Shown here piece by piece: positions 24,377 to 34,600 of a DNA stretch of 64,000 nucleotides. A model generated the notes under the pieces. It did not search any database, was not told the origin of the DNA, and saw only the letters and a list, made by a program, of their open reading frames with translations. Within the stretch, counting starts at the first letter, position 1; every line of letters begins with the position of its first letter. The DNA is taken from positions 1 through 64,000 of the forward strand of contig DCDG01000041.1 in NCBI GenBank assembly GCA_002316315.1, written 5' to 3'. The stretch is from Candidatus Aminicenantes bacterium UBA1061. GTDB lineage: Bacteria > Acidobacteriota > Aminicenantia > Aminicenantales > Saccharicenantaceae. Position numbers and translations under genes: made by a program.

Positions 24377-26917
24377 TCAGAGCTCAGTCAAGTTGAAATC
24401 ACCCAGCTTGTGGAATTCGAGATACCGGTAGATGTCGGCGGCATAGGGTAAAATTTTCTTTTCCATCATGCTTAGATAATCAGCAGCGGAAGGCAACTCT
24501 CCTTTAATGGCAGTTATAGCCGCTAATTCAGCCGAGCCCAGATAGACTCTGGCTCCATCTCCCAATCGGTTGTCAAAATTCCTGGTGGAAGTCGAAATGA
24601 CTGTACTTCCTGGTCTTACCCTGGCCTGATTTCCCATGCACAGAGAACAGCCTGGAATTTCCAGCCGCGCTCCTACCTGGGCAAAAATAGCCAGCAGCCC
24701 CTCTTTCTTCAATTGCATCTGGTCCATTTTCGTGGGCGGAGCTAGCCAGATCCTGGTTGCCGGGTAGGGAGCCCCCTCCAGCAACCTGGCTGCTGCCCGA
24801 AAGTGACCGATATTGGTCATGCAGGAACCAATAAAAACCTCATCAATTTTATCTCCCGTCACTTCTGACAGATATTTAACATCATCCGGGTCATTGGGAC
24901 AGGCCAGAATTGGTTCTTTGATTTCAGCCAGGTCAATTTCCAGCGTGGCAGCATAGCCGGCATTTTGATCACGCTTTAAAAGAATCGGATTTTTTAACCA
25001 GTCTTCACAGGCTTTTATTCTTCTCTCCAAGGTCCCGGCATGCTGGTAGCCAGCCTTAATCATCTCTTTCATCAGGGCTATATTACTTTTTAAATATTCA
25101 ATGACCCTATCCTCTCGAAGTGAGATGACCGCTGCTGCCGCCGATCTCTCGGCTGAGGCATCAGTTAACTCATAAGCTTGTTCAACAGTCAGGTCTTCCA
25201 GACCCTCTATTTCCAGAATACGACCATTAAAAATATTCTTTTTGCCTTTCTTGGCTACTGTTAATAGACCATTTTTGATAGCAAAAAATGGAATCGCATT
25301 AACCACGTCTCTTAGAGTAATCCCGGGGTTCAGTTTTCCTGTAAATCTGACCAGGACTGACTCTGGTACATCGAGAGGCATAAAACCCAGGGCACCCGCG
25401 AAAGCTACCAGACCGGACCCAGCTGGAAAGCTCAGACCGACTGGAAAACGGGTATGAGAATCGCCACCGGTACCAACCGTGTCAGGTAAAATAAGGCGAT
25501 TCAGCCAGGAATGAATAATGCCGTCTCCGGGTTTGAGAGCAACCCCTTTTCTTTCAACGACAAAAGCTGCCAGACTTTTATGCATCTTGACGTCAGTTAG
25601 TTTAGGATAAGCGGCGGTGTGGCAAAAGGACTGCATGAAAAGGTCAGTTTGAAATTCCAGGCAGGCCAGCTCTTTCAACTCATCAGCCGTCATGGGTCCG
25701 GTTGTATCCTGAGAACCAACGGTAGTCATCTTTGGTTCACAGGCGGTCCCAGGCAGGACTCCTTCCTGCCCGCAGGCTCGTCCGATTATTTTCTGAGCAA
25801 GGGTAAAGCCCTGGCCGGGTTTGATCTCGGGGTTCTTGACCCTGGTAAAGAACTCGGCTTCCTTCAGACCTGATTCTTTCCTGGCCCTGGCCGTCAACTG
25901 GCATCCTATTATTAAATTAAGCCGGCCTCCAGCCCGGAATTCATCCTTAATAGTTACCGGCTTCCATTCAAATTTGCTTAGAACCTGACCGTTTTCATCC
26001 TTAATAACTCCGGCAGCAGTCTCAACAACTATGACCTGACCGGTTCTTAACTGGCTGACATCCGCCTGAATAGGTAATCCACCGGAGTCTTCTACCGTAT
26101 TAAAAAAAATTGGAGCAATTAACCCACCGATAACCACTCCGCCTCGCCTTTTATTAGGAACATACGGGATATCCTCACCTATATGCCACAGAAGAGAATT
26201 ACAGGCAGATTTGCGGGAAGAACCAGTCCCGACCACATCGCCTACAAAAGCTACTTTATAGCCTTCTTCCCTGAATTGGCGGATAGTTTCAATGCCGCCC
26301 GGAAAACGAGTTTCACCCATAGATAAGGCATGCAGAGGGATATCAGGTCGGCTCCAGGCATACTTGGCTGGTGACAGATCATCAGTGTTAATTTCTCCAT
26401 CGACCTTAAAAACTTTAAGAACAATTTTTTCCGGAAATTCGGGCCGACGCCGAAACCAGTCGGCTTCTGCCCAGGACAGCAGCACTTCTCTGGCATATTG
26501 GTTGGATGAGCTAAGATCAACAACCTGGTGGTAAGCACCGTAAACCAGGATGATTCCCGCTAAGGCTTTGGCTGCTTCCGGAGCCAGTGATTCATTCTGG
26601 AGAAAAGAGACAAGAGGCCCAACATTATAGCCACCCAGCATTGTGCCCAGCAGAAAGACCGCTCTTAACGGGTTAATTAGTGGTGATTGTCTTTTTTGCA
26701 AAGCTATTTCTTCCAGCCAGCTGGCTTTCACCCTGGCCGCCGGATCAACCCCCGGCGAAATTCTCTGTTCGAGGAGATAGACTAATTCCTCCTCATGACC
26801 GGCAGGCGGATCTTCAAGCAGCTGAACAAGCTCGCCGGTTTCTTCCGGGGTTAAAGGCAGGGGTGGCAAACCAAGTTTTTTCCTTTCCTCAGCTTTTTGA
26901 TAATAGCCCTCAAGCAT
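24377..26917 (-). CDS. acnB: Aconitate hydratase B (bifunctional, 2-methylisocitrate dehydratase)
   Basis: 846 aa. Interconverts citrate and isocitrate; AcnB enzymes often also act on 2-methylisocitrate. The AcnB order of domains is visible: N-terminal HEAT-like domain (about 1-155), swivel domain (about 160-375, GDVVGTGSSRKSACNSLLWH), then the catalytic core. Cluster cysteines are in IGSCMTNIGHF and IPGCSLCMGNQ, so a [4Fe-4S] cluster is expected. The first ATG has AGGAG upstream. It is divergent from icd, with both promoters in the 228-base gap. Confidence 0.95.
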   Translation of the reverse strand: MLEGYYQKAEERKKLGLPPLPLTPEETGELVQLLEDPPAGHEEELVYLLEQRISPGVDPAARVKASWLEEIALQKRQSPLINPLRAVFLLGTMLGGYNVGPLVSFLQNESLAPEAAKALAGIILVYGAYHQVVDLSSSNQYAREVLLSWAEADWFRRRPEFPEKIVLKVFKVDGEINTDDLSPAKYAWSRPDIPLHALSMGETRFPGGIETIRQFREEGYKVAFVGDVVGTGSSRKSACNSLLWHIGEDIPYVPNKRRGGVVIGGLIAPIFFNTVEDSGGLPIQADVSQLRTGQVIVVETAAGVIKDENGQVLSKFEWKPVTIKDEFRAGGRLNLIIGCQLTARARKESGLKEAEFFTRVKNPEIKPGQGFTLAQKIIGRACGQEGVLPGTACEPKMTTVGSQDTTGPMTADELKELACLEFQTDLFMQSFCHTAAYPKLTDVKMHKSLAAFVVERKGVALKPGDGIIHSWLNRLILPDTVGTGGDSHTRFPVGLSFPAGSGLVAFAGALGFMPLDVPESVLVRFTGKLNPGITLRDVVNAIPFFAIKNGLLTVAKKGKKNIFNGRILEIEGLEDLTVEQAYELTDASAERSAAAAVISLREDRVIEYLKSNIALMKEMIKAGYQHAGTLERRIKACEDWLKNPILLKRDQNAGYAATLEIDLAEIKEPILACPNDPDDVKYLSEVTGDKIDEVFIGSCMTNIGHFRAAARLLEGAPYPATRIWLAPPTKMDQMQLKKEGLLAIFAQVGARLEIPGCSLCMGNQARVRPGSTVISTSTRNFDNRLGDGARVYLGSAELAAITAIKGELPSAADYLSMMEKKILPYAADIYRYLEFHKLGDFNLTEL

Positions 26918-26974
26918 TTGATTATCTCCTGAATAAAAATTTAAAGAAATTACCTTTCAGAGCCTACCGTTAGT

Positions 26975-27003
26975 ATCTTATGAATTATAAAAAACTTTGT
27001 CAA
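26975..27003 (-). promoter_or_regulatory. Promoter of acnB
   Basis: On the minus strand, a perfect TTGACA (27003-26998), a 17-base spacer and TAAGAT (26980-26975). The leader is about 50 bases and carries CAGGAG. Confidence 0.65.
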
Positions 27004-27082
27004 AAATTTATTGGACGAGTGGTGGTCTCTGTTTCTGAACTTTTTCAGACTTTAAAAAAACAATCAAGCTAATAAAAAGTGT

Positions 27083-27111
27083 TTGCTTTTGTCAGGTCGA
27101 AATAATAAAAT
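27083..27111 (+). promoter_or_regulatory. Promoter of icd-mdh
   Basis: TTGCTT (27083-27088), a 17-base spacer and TAAAAT (27106-27111). The leader is about 28 bases and ends in AGGAGG before the icd ATG. Confidence 0.65.
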
Positions 27112-27145
27112 TTTTCTAAGTTGGGTAAATTAATCAGGAGGAAAA

Positions 27146-28348
27146 ATGATTAATCAAACTGCTATTCAAAAGGCTAAAGATCATTTTGGTCGGCTGCTGG
27201 AAAATCAAATGTTAAGGATGGAAAAAATCAAATCGGCACCGGACTGGATCGATTACAGTCAGCTCACGCCGATTAAAATTGGCATCTTGCCGGGGGACGG
27301 GATCGGACCATACATTGCTACTGAAGCCGAGCGTGTGCTTCGCTTTATGCTTGAGGATGAGCTGAAGAAGGGCAAAGTTTATATAGCAACCATTGAAGGT
27401 TTAACGATTGAAAACCGCGCCGCCCATAATAAGGCTATCCCGGACGATGTGCTGGAGGAAATTAAAAAATTCCAGGTGACTCTCAAGGGCCCCACCACCA
27501 CACCAAGAAAAGGAGATCCCTGGCCAAATATTGAAAGCTGCAATGTAGCCCTGAGAAAAGAACTTGATCTGTTTGCCAATGTCAGACCGGTTAGAGTTCC
27601 CAAACAGGGTATTGACTGGATCTTTTTCAGGGAAAATACAGAAGACCTGTATGCCCTCGGACCTTATGGAATAGATGTCGACGAAGATATTTCTATTGAC
27701 TTCAAGCTGATTACCGGACCAGGCTCGGAACGAATTTGCCGCCTGGCTTTTGAACATGCCAGAAAGAATAAAAAGAATAGAATCACCTGTGTAACCAAAG
27801 CTAATGTAGTCAAAACTACTGATGGTCGCTTTCTGGAAAACTTTTACCGTCTGGCCAAAGAATATCCCGAGATTCAGGCTGATGACTGGTACATTGATAT
27901 CATGACTGCCAAGCTGGTCGATGAAAAGAGGCGAAGAGACTTCCAGGTCTTTGTTTTGCCCAATCTCTATGGAGATATCCTGACTGATGAAGCAGCTGAG
28001 TTTCAGGGCGGAGTGGGCACGGCGGGTAGTGCCAATATAGGTAAACAATATGCCATGTTTGAGGCCATTCATGGCTCAGCTCCCAGAATGGTTAAAGAAG
28101 GCCGAGCTCAATATGCTGATCCAGCCAGCATGATCAGGGCAGCAGCTATGCTCATGGCTCATATTGGCTTTGAAGAAAAGGCTGCTCAACTCGAGATGGC
28201 CCTCGATATCTGTGGCCAGTACGAAAAGAAGCTGGTCATTACCGGTCGTCCAACCGGTGCTACCGGCAAAGAATTTACTGACTACCTGCTGGACTGGTTA
28301 AAAAATCCAAAATTAAAAGAGACCTGGGAAAGCTACGTAAAAAGCTAA
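27146..28348 (+). CDS. icd: Isocitrate dehydrogenase (isocitrate/isopropylmalate family)
   Basis: 400 aa. Oxidative decarboxylation of isocitrate to 2-oxoglutarate. GILPGDGIGP opens the fold at about 50; SCNVALRKELDL provides the substrate-binding Ser/Asn/Arg segment; RENTEDLYA, TKANVVKTTDGRF and EIHGSAP-like EAIHGSAPRM are conserved. The residue after HGSAP is Arg, where NAD enzymes usually have Asp and E. coli NADP enzyme has Lys, so cofactor choice is open. About 45 residues precede the usual N-terminus. Context (acnB, mdh, sucCD) favours isocitrate over isopropylmalate or homoisocitrate. Confidence 0.9.
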   Translation: MINQTAIQKAKDHFGRLLENQMLRMEKIKSAPDWIDYSQLTPIKIGILPGDGIGPYIATEAERVLRFMLEDELKKGKVYIATIEGLTIENRAAHNKAIPDDVLEEIKKFQVTLKGPTTTPRKGDPWPNIESCNVALRKELDLFANVRPVRVPKQGIDWIFFRENTEDLYALGPYGIDVDEDISIDFKLITGPGSERICRLAFEHARKNKKNRITCVTKANVVKTTDGRFLENFYRLAKEYPEIQADDWYIDIMTAKLVDEKRRRDFQVFVLPNLYGDILTDEAAEFQGGVGTAGSANIGKQYAMFEAIHGSAPRMVKEGRAQYADPASMIRAAAMLMAHIGFEEKAAQLEMALDICGQYEKKLVITGRPTGATGKEFTDYLLDWLKNPKLKETWESYVKS

Positions 28349-28390
28349 GAACTTTTTAAAAAACATTCAAATTATAAAAAGGAGTGGCTC

Positions 28391-29323
28391 ATGAGAAAAA
28401 AAATAGCCTTAATTGGCGGCGGCCAGATCGGCCAGATTCTGGCCATGCTGGCAGCTCAAAAGGAGCTGGGCGATATTGTCATTCTGGATGTCCCCGAATA
28501 TGCTAACGTTGCTAAGGGGAAAGCTCTTGATTTGATGGAAATGGCCCCTCACGGCAATTATGATGCTAATATTAGCGGGACCTCAGATTACAAAGACATT
28601 GAAGGCGCCGACGTCGTTATCGTCACGGCTGGTAAGCCAAGAGAAGCTGGTATGACCAGGGAAGATCTCTTGAACGTCAACATCAAGATCATAACTGATG
28701 TAGCAAACGGTGTTAAACAATACGCTCCCCGGGCATTTTGTATCATTGTTACCAACCCACTTGATGCCATGGTTTATGTTTTTCACAAAATAACCGGTTT
28801 TCCCAAGCAGCAGGTGGTGGGGATGGCCGGGACGCTGGATACCGCCAGATGGAGAGCTTTCATTGCGATGGAACTCGGCGTGTCAGTGGTCGATATCGCC
28901 GGTACGGTTCTCGGCGGCCACGGCCCAGATATGGTCCCCCTGCCCCGTTTGACTACAGTAGGAGGGGTACCACTGACCGAGCTGGCCACCCAGGAACAAA
29001 TTGACCGGCTGATTAACAGAACGAGAGAAGCTGGAACCGAGATAGTCAAACTGTTCGGCAAAGGTTCGGCCTTCTTCAGCCCGGCCTGGAGCGCCATCGT
29101 CATTGCTGAATCCTACCTCAAAGACAAACGACGGATTCTGCCCTGTGCGGCTTTGTGTGAAGGGGAATATGGCGTCCAGGGACTGTTTATCGGTGTTCCC
29201 TGTCTGATCAGTGCTAAAGGTATGGAAAAGATTTATGAAATCAAACTGACCGAAGAAGAAAAGGCTCAATTTGCCAAAACCATTGCCTCGGTTAGCAAGA
29301 CAGTAGCTGAGTGTAAGATCTGA
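28391..29323 (+). CDS. mdh: Malate dehydrogenase, LDH-like type
   Basis: 310 aa. Interconverts malate and oxaloacetate with NAD. The nucleotide loop is GGGQIG (about 9-14); an acidic residue follows the second strand (ILDVPEY), which favours NAD over NADP. KPREAGMTREDLL carries the substrate arginines of malate-specific members, NPLDAMVYV and GTLDTARWR follow, and the catalytic His is in LGGHGPDMVPL. AAAGGAG lies upstream; 42 bases separate it from icd, and a strong terminator follows, so icd-mdh form one unit. Confidence 0.94.
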   Translation: MRKKIALIGGGQIGQILAMLAAQKELGDIVILDVPEYANVAKGKALDLMEMAPHGNYDANISGTSDYKDIEGADVVIVTAGKPREAGMTREDLLNVNIKIITDVANGVKQYAPRAFCIIVTNPLDAMVYVFHKITGFPKQQVVGMAGTLDTARWRAFIAMELGVSVVDIAGTVLGGHGPDMVPLPRLTTVGGVPLTELATQEQIDRLINRTREAGTEIVKLFGKGSAFFSPAWSAIVIAESYLKDKRRILPCAALCEGEYGVQGLFIGVPCLISAKGMEKIYEIKLTEEEKAQFAKTIASVSKTVAECKI

Positions 29324-29381
29324 ATAAACCTGAGGCAGGGCAGACCAGAGACTATCTGAAGTCAAGAGTGTATTAGAATTT

Positions 29382-29421
29382 AAGAAGGCGGAGCCAGAAA
29401 GAATGGCTCTGCCTTCTTTTT
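29382..29421 (+). terminator. Rho-independent terminator after mdh
   Basis: A 14-base-pair stem (29382-29395 with 29405-29418, one G-U pair), a 9-base loop and a run of T up to 29421. It is the clearest terminator in the window. It separates icd-mdh from sucCD and its T-run overlaps the possible sucC promoter. Confidence 0.92.
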
Positions 29422-29448
29422 AAAGCTGGATAATTAAAAATTTAATAA
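29420..29448 (+). promoter_or_regulatory. Possible sucC promoter, apparently leaderless
   Basis: TAATAA (29443-29448) lies 9 bases before the sucC ATG, with a weak -35 TTAAAG (29420-29425) 17 bases upstream. No ribosome binding site lies before sucC. The geometry equals that at nadC and def, but the hexamers are poor. Confidence 0.35.
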
Positions 29449-29457
29449 TAATGCATT

Positions 29458-30618
29458 ATGCTTATCTACGAATTCCAGGCGAAGGCACTTCTGAAAGAAC
29501 TGGGAGTGGCCATACCGGCTGGCTATCTGGCTGAAACAGCAGACGAAGTCAGAATGGCGGCTGAAAAGCTGGGAGGCCAGGTCATTCTCAAAGCCCAGAT
29601 CCTTTCTGGCGGACGGGCAAAAGCAGGCGGAATTGTAGTGGTTGATTCTTCGGACCAGGCAGAATTGGCAGCCAGCCAGCTACTGCACAGAAAGCTTATT
29701 ACTGCTCAAAGTGGGGGGCGTGGTCTGGTTGTCAAAAAACTTCTGGTGGAAGAACTTGTATCTCCAGCCAGGGAAATTTATCTGAGCCTGGTAGTTGATC
29801 GTAAAAATGAAAAATTAGCTGCGCTGGCTAGCCCTCAAGGAGGAGTGGAGATCGAAGAACTGTCGAAGTCGAGCCCCCAGGCTATAAAGAAAGAATATTT
29901 TTGCCCGGAACGAGGGCTTATGTCCTTTCAGATCCGGAATCTGGCTTATTTTCTCGATCTTCCAGAAGCAACTTTTAAGACATTTCTCGATTATCTGAAA
30001 AGTCTCAGCACTTTCTTTTTACTCAAGGATATGAAGCTCCTGGAAATAAATCCTTTAATAGTAAAAACAGATAACCAGCTGGTGGCAGCCGATATAAAAA
30101 TGGACTTCGATGACAGTGGCCTCGCCCGTCAGCCTGAGATCAGCAGTCTTGAGGACTGGTCGGGATTATCAGCCGAAGAAAAAAAAGCCAGAAGCTTTAA
30201 ACTTAACTATGTAAAAATGGAAGGTCATATTGGCTGCCTGGTGAACGGGGCCGGTCTGGCTATGGCCACTATGGATATTATCAAGCTTGTTGGAGGTGAG
30301 CCGGCTAATTTCCTGGACATCGGGGGTGGAGTAACTGAGGAAGCAGTTGGCCAGGCTTTTGAAATTCTGGCCAGCGACCAGGAGGTTAAGGCCTGCCTGG
30401 TTAACATATTTGGAGGTATTGTCCGCTGTGATCTGGTCGCCCGAGGCCTGGTAGCCTCGGCCAGAAAGTTTGCTCTTAATAAACCGGTAGTGGTCAGACT
30501 CCAGGGTACAAACGAAACAGAAGGAAGAAAGATTTTAGGAGAAGCCAATCTCCCTTTCTATTTTGTTAATGATTTTGAGCAAGCAGCCAGACTGGTCGTT
30601 AATTTGAGCCAGCCCTGA
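29458..30618 (+). CDS. sucC: Succinyl-CoA ligase, beta subunit
   Basis: 386 aa. With SucD it converts succinyl-CoA to succinate with formation of ATP or GTP. The N-terminal ATP-grasp domain starts with YEFQAKALLKELGV and contains LKAQILSGGRAKAGG; the C-terminal CoA-ligase domain has FLDIGGGVTEEAV and LVNIFGGIVRCD. All are family signatures. The start codon has no ribosome binding site. It follows a terminator, so it must have its own promoter. sucD follows after 20 bases. Confidence 0.95.
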   Translation: MLIYEFQAKALLKELGVAIPAGYLAETADEVRMAAEKLGGQVILKAQILSGGRAKAGGIVVVDSSDQAELAASQLLHRKLITAQSGGRGLVVKKLLVEELVSPAREIYLSLVVDRKNEKLAALASPQGGVEIEELSKSSPQAIKKEYFCPERGLMSFQIRNLAYFLDLPEATFKTFLDYLKSLSTFFLLKDMKLLEINPLIVKTDNQLVAADIKMDFDDSGLARQPEISSLEDWSGLSAEEKKARSFKLNYVKMEGHIGCLVNGAGLAMATMDIIKLVGGEPANFLDIGGGVTEEAVGQAFEILASDQEVKACLVNIFGGIVRCDLVARGLVASARKFALNKPVVVRLQGTNETEGRKILGEANLPFYFVNDFEQAARLVVNLSQP

Positions 30619-30638
30619 ATTCTACCAAAGAGGCAGAG

Positions 30639-31526
30639 ATGAGTATCCTTCTTGACAGGAATTCAAGAATTTTAATCCAGGGTATAACTGGGCAGCAGGC
30701 TTCCTTTCACACTGAGCGTATGCTGGAATACGGAACTAAGGTTGTCGCCGGTGTAACGCCAGGAAAAGGCGGCCGGCTACATCTGGGTCTACCCGTTTTC
30801 AATACGGTTGAACAGGCTGTCAGGCAGGAAGCCCCGGATATCTCCATTGTCTTTGTGCCACCACTGGCGGCAGCAGATGCCGTTATGGAAGCGGCAGCTG
30901 GCGGCCTTAAACTGATAGTGTGCATAACAGAGGGCATTCCCAACCTGGATATGCTAAAGGCGAAAAGATTCCTGGCAGAGAAGGAGTCGTCTTTAATAGG
31001 CCCGAACACTCCTGGCTTAATATCACCGGGCCAGGGCAAAGCGGGCATTATGCCAGCCAGCATCCACCGGCCAGGGCCAGTTGGCCTGATATCAAGATCA
31101 GGTACATTGACTTATGAGGCTGTTTACCAGCTCAGCCAGCTTGGACTGGGACAATCAACTGCCATCGGGATCGGTGGAGACCCGATAGTCGGACTAAAAT
31201 TTGTTGAGTTGCTGGAAATGTTTAAGTCCGATTCCCTAACAGAAGCAGTACTCATGATCGGGGAAATAGGTGGGCAGGCAGAAGAAGAGGCGGCAGAGTA
31301 TCTAAGGCAATCGGATTATCCCAAGCCGGTAGCAGCCTATGTGGCCGGATTGACCGCTCCCAAAGGCAAAAGATTGGGACATGCCGGAGCTATTATCGAA
31401 GGCAATGAGGGTTCGGCTCAGGATAAGGTTAAGTGTCTGGCTGCAGCCGGCGTGAAAATAATTGAAAACCCGGCCTGGATCGGTCAAACAGTTCGAGAGC
31501 TGTTGGCTGAAAAGAAAGGCAGTTAA
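30639..31526 (+). CDS. sucD: Succinyl-CoA ligase, alpha subunit
   Basis: 295 aa. Carries the CoA-binding Rossmann domain (GITGQQASFHTERMLEYG near the N-terminus; NTPGLISPGQGKAGIMP) and the ligase domain with the phosphorylated histidine in GHAGAIIEGNEGSAQDK near residue 247. RSGTLTYEAVYQLSQ and GIGGDPIVG are typical. AGAGGCAGAG precedes the ATG. Forms a two-gene unit with sucC. Confidence 0.96.
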   Translation: MSILLDRNSRILIQGITGQQASFHTERMLEYGTKVVAGVTPGKGGRLHLGLPVFNTVEQAVRQEAPDISIVFVPPLAAADAVMEAAAGGLKLIVCITEGIPNLDMLKAKRFLAEKESSLIGPNTPGLISPGQGKAGIMPASIHRPGPVGLISRSGTLTYEAVYQLSQLGLGQSTAIGIGGDPIVGLKFVELLEMFKSDSLTEAVLMIGEIGGQAEEEAAEYLRQSDYPKPVAAYVAGLTAPKGKRLGHAGAIIEGNEGSAQDKVKCLAAAGVKIIENPAWIGQTVRELLAEKKGS

Positions 31527-31642
31527 ACGGGCAGATTAGAATTGAAACTGGTCCAGCCTTGGATAAGTCAATGGGTTATTTTAATCTCGTCGGATTTAAA
31601 TCTGGCTCGATAATAATAAAAGAGCAGGATTGCCTTTTAAGA

Positions 31643-31672
31643 TTAGAGCCGAAAGACAGGCCGAAATATAAT
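31643..31672 (+). promoter_or_regulatory. Possible promoter of the DUF5107 lipoprotein gene
   Basis: A perfect TATAAT (31667-31672) with TTAGAG (31643-31648) 18 bases upstream. The ribosome binding site TGGAG begins 3 bases after the -10, which would put the transcript start inside or just before it, so the assignment is weak. Confidence 0.35.
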
Positions 31673-31687
31673 TTCTGGAGAAATAAC

Positions 31688-34600
31688 ATGTCAGGAGTAT
31701 TAAATGAAGTCAGAGAACGAAGCTTACTTATTCGGTTAGTTCCAGTTATTGTTCTTTTATTAATGTTCACTTCGGCCTGTTCCAGACCGAATAAGACAGC
31801 TTATTCAATAAAAAAAGAAAGCATCATCACCTACCCTTTTTCCGATCCTGATCCCATTCCGGTCTTTGCTCGCTCCTCAATCTGGGGAGCAGGAGCTAAA
31901 ATTTATCCCTATTTTGTTTTTAATGGTTTCAGCCACGAATCCAGCCCTCAGGAGTGGACCGTGATTCGCCTCAGGAATAAATATCTCGAAGTCTCGATTC
32001 TACCCGAAGTAGGCGGCAAAGTCTGGGGAGCTAAAGATTTAAAGACCGGACGAGAATTCATCTATACCAATAAGGTGTTAAAATTCCGGGAAATAGCCCT
32101 GCGTGGTCCCTGGACCTCGGGCGGAATTGAGTTTAATTTTGGAGTAATCGGACATTCGCCAGCTACGGCTACGCCCGTTGATTATCATCTCGAGGAATGG
32201 CCAGATGGTAGTGTGGCCTGTACCGTCGGCAACTATGACTGGCCTTCTCGCAGCCGCTGGGAAGTAACCATTGTTGTTTACCCTGACCGAGCCTATTTTG
32301 AAACAAGAACGCGCTGGACTAATCCCGGTCCTTTTCATCAATCCTATTACGCCTGGATGAACGCTGCTATACCGGCCGCTGAGGATTTGCATTATGTTGT
32401 TCCCGGGCTCTATCATATCGGACATGATTACTCGGTTCCCCTGGATACCTGGCCAATCGACCGCCAGGGCCGGGACCTTGCCTGGTACAAAAATAACGCC
32501 TTTAATGGTTCAAAAAGTTATTTTGTAGTCGGTCAGTATGATAATTTTTTCGGTGCGTATTACCTTAATTCGGACGCCGGTTATGGTCACTGGTCTTTAT
32601 ATTCAGATATGCCCGGGAAAAAGATCTGGATCTGGGATTTGAGTCAAGCCGGTGAAATCTGGGTTAACCTTTTGACCGATAATGATGGTCAGTACAGTGA
32701 GCCCCAGGCCGGGCGGCTTTTCAATCAGTCTGATCACGGGACTTTTAGCCCGGCGTCTTCTGACCACTGGCCAGAAATCTGGTTTCCATATAACGGAATA
32801 GGTGAAATGACCGGAGCCAGCCCTCAGGCTGTGCTCAGCCTCCAAAAGAAAGGCAATGCTTACCAGCTAGGTGTTTATGCTCTGGAAAAGCTCAAGGACA
32901 GCCTGCTGGTCAAAGAAGGTAATAAAGAGATACTGAACGACACCATACGGCTCAACCCAACCGAAAAGAAATTCTTCGAGCTCGATAATATTTCTGAGCC
33001 AGAAAAACTGGTCATATTTCTGGGCAAAAAAATAATTCATCAAAACGATCAAAAAGAAAAAAGCTTAAGCCGTCCCTTTAACTTTCATCGTCCAGACGGG
33101 GATTCAGCCGAGACTCTCTATCTGGCCGGTGAGTTATTTCAAAATGAGCGAGAACCGGCTATGGCCCTGGAAAAATACCTTGAGGCTATTCAAAAAGAGC
33201 CACAGCATGTTCGGGCTTTAAGCCGGTTAGCTGAACTCTACCTATGGCGAGGCGAGCCAGAAAAGGCCCTGGAATACGGCCAGCGGGCCCTGGAAATTTC
33301 TATGTATGACCCTGAAGCTAATTTTATCTATGGTCTGGCCCTTAGAACAGTAAACAATGCAACTGGAGCCAAAGAAGCCCTGGGCTGGGCAGCTCGCCGA
33401 GCTGACTATGCCCGGCCAGCTTACCTCCAGCTGGCTGAACTGGCCCTGGCTGAAAAAGACTATATCCTGGCCCAAGAATATGCTGAGCGGGCAGGAAGTT
33501 ATGCCCTGGATAATCCCCTGCCCTATGAACTTCTGGCCACCATTCAGCGACTAAACGGTAAAAAAGAAGAAGCCAGAAATTTTATAAAGCGACTATTAGC
33601 GATTGATCCACTCAATCATCTGGCCCGCTATGAATCTTATCTTCTTGAACATTCAAAGCGCCATCTCCAAACTTTTGTGTCGTCAATTAAAAATGAGTTC
33701 CCTCATGAAACTTATCTTGAGCTGGCCCTCCATTACCTGAGAATTGGTCAGGAAGAAAATGCTCTGGAACTTCTTCAGCTGTCTCCACCCCATCCTGAAA
33801 TTTTAACCTGGCTGGCTTATCTTAACCGGGGAAGATACAGAGGACAGAGCCAGGAATTTCTGGAAAAAGCCGCTTCTGCCTCGCCCTATCTGGTTTTTCC
33901 TTTCCGAGAAGAATCAATTCCTGTTTTTGAATGGGCCGCCAGCCAGAGACCAGACTGCTGGAAATTTCGCTATTATCTGGGCTTGATTTTCTGGCATAAA
34001 AGTCGGATAGAAGAAGCCAGAGAGTTATTCGAGACTCTGGAAGAGGCTGATTATTATCCGCTGTTTATTGCTCGAGCCTACCTTAATTCTGACCGGAAGG
34101 AAAAATCCTATCGCGACTTTAAACGGGCCAATGACCTTTCTCCGGATGCCTGGCGAACCTGGCATCATCTGATAAACTTCGAACTAACCAATCAGCTGGG
34201 ACAGGAAGCTTTGAAACATTCTCTGGCCGGGCTGGAAAGATTTCCTGAAAATATTTATCTTCAGTCTGATACAGTTAAGGCTTTGCTGGCCAACCATGAA
34301 TTTCAGTCAGCCTCAGAACTCCTGGATCGGATGAATGTCCTGCCTTATGAAGGAGCGAGTGAGCTTCATGATTTATTGGTCAGAACTCACCTGCATCTGG
34401 CTCTTGATCGGATGCTGGAAGGCAACTGGGAAATAGCTATAAAGGAAATAGCACGCTCGAGAGAGTATCCACTACAGCTGGGAACGGGGCGGCCTTTTGA
34501 TCCGGATGAGAGATTGCAGGATTATCTGGAAGCTATCTGCCTTGAGCATCTCGGCCAAAAAGAAGAGGCTCGTCAAAAATACATTGATATCATCAAATAT

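Noticed and set aside
27401..28072. 223-codon minus-strand frame opposite icd
   Set aside because: It is the antisense shadow of a conserved enzyme and has no ribosome binding site or recognisable product.
31559..31687. Longer start for the DUF5107 lipoprotein
   Set aside because: It puts 43 residues before the signal peptide and has no ribosome binding site; a TATAAT also lies inside it.
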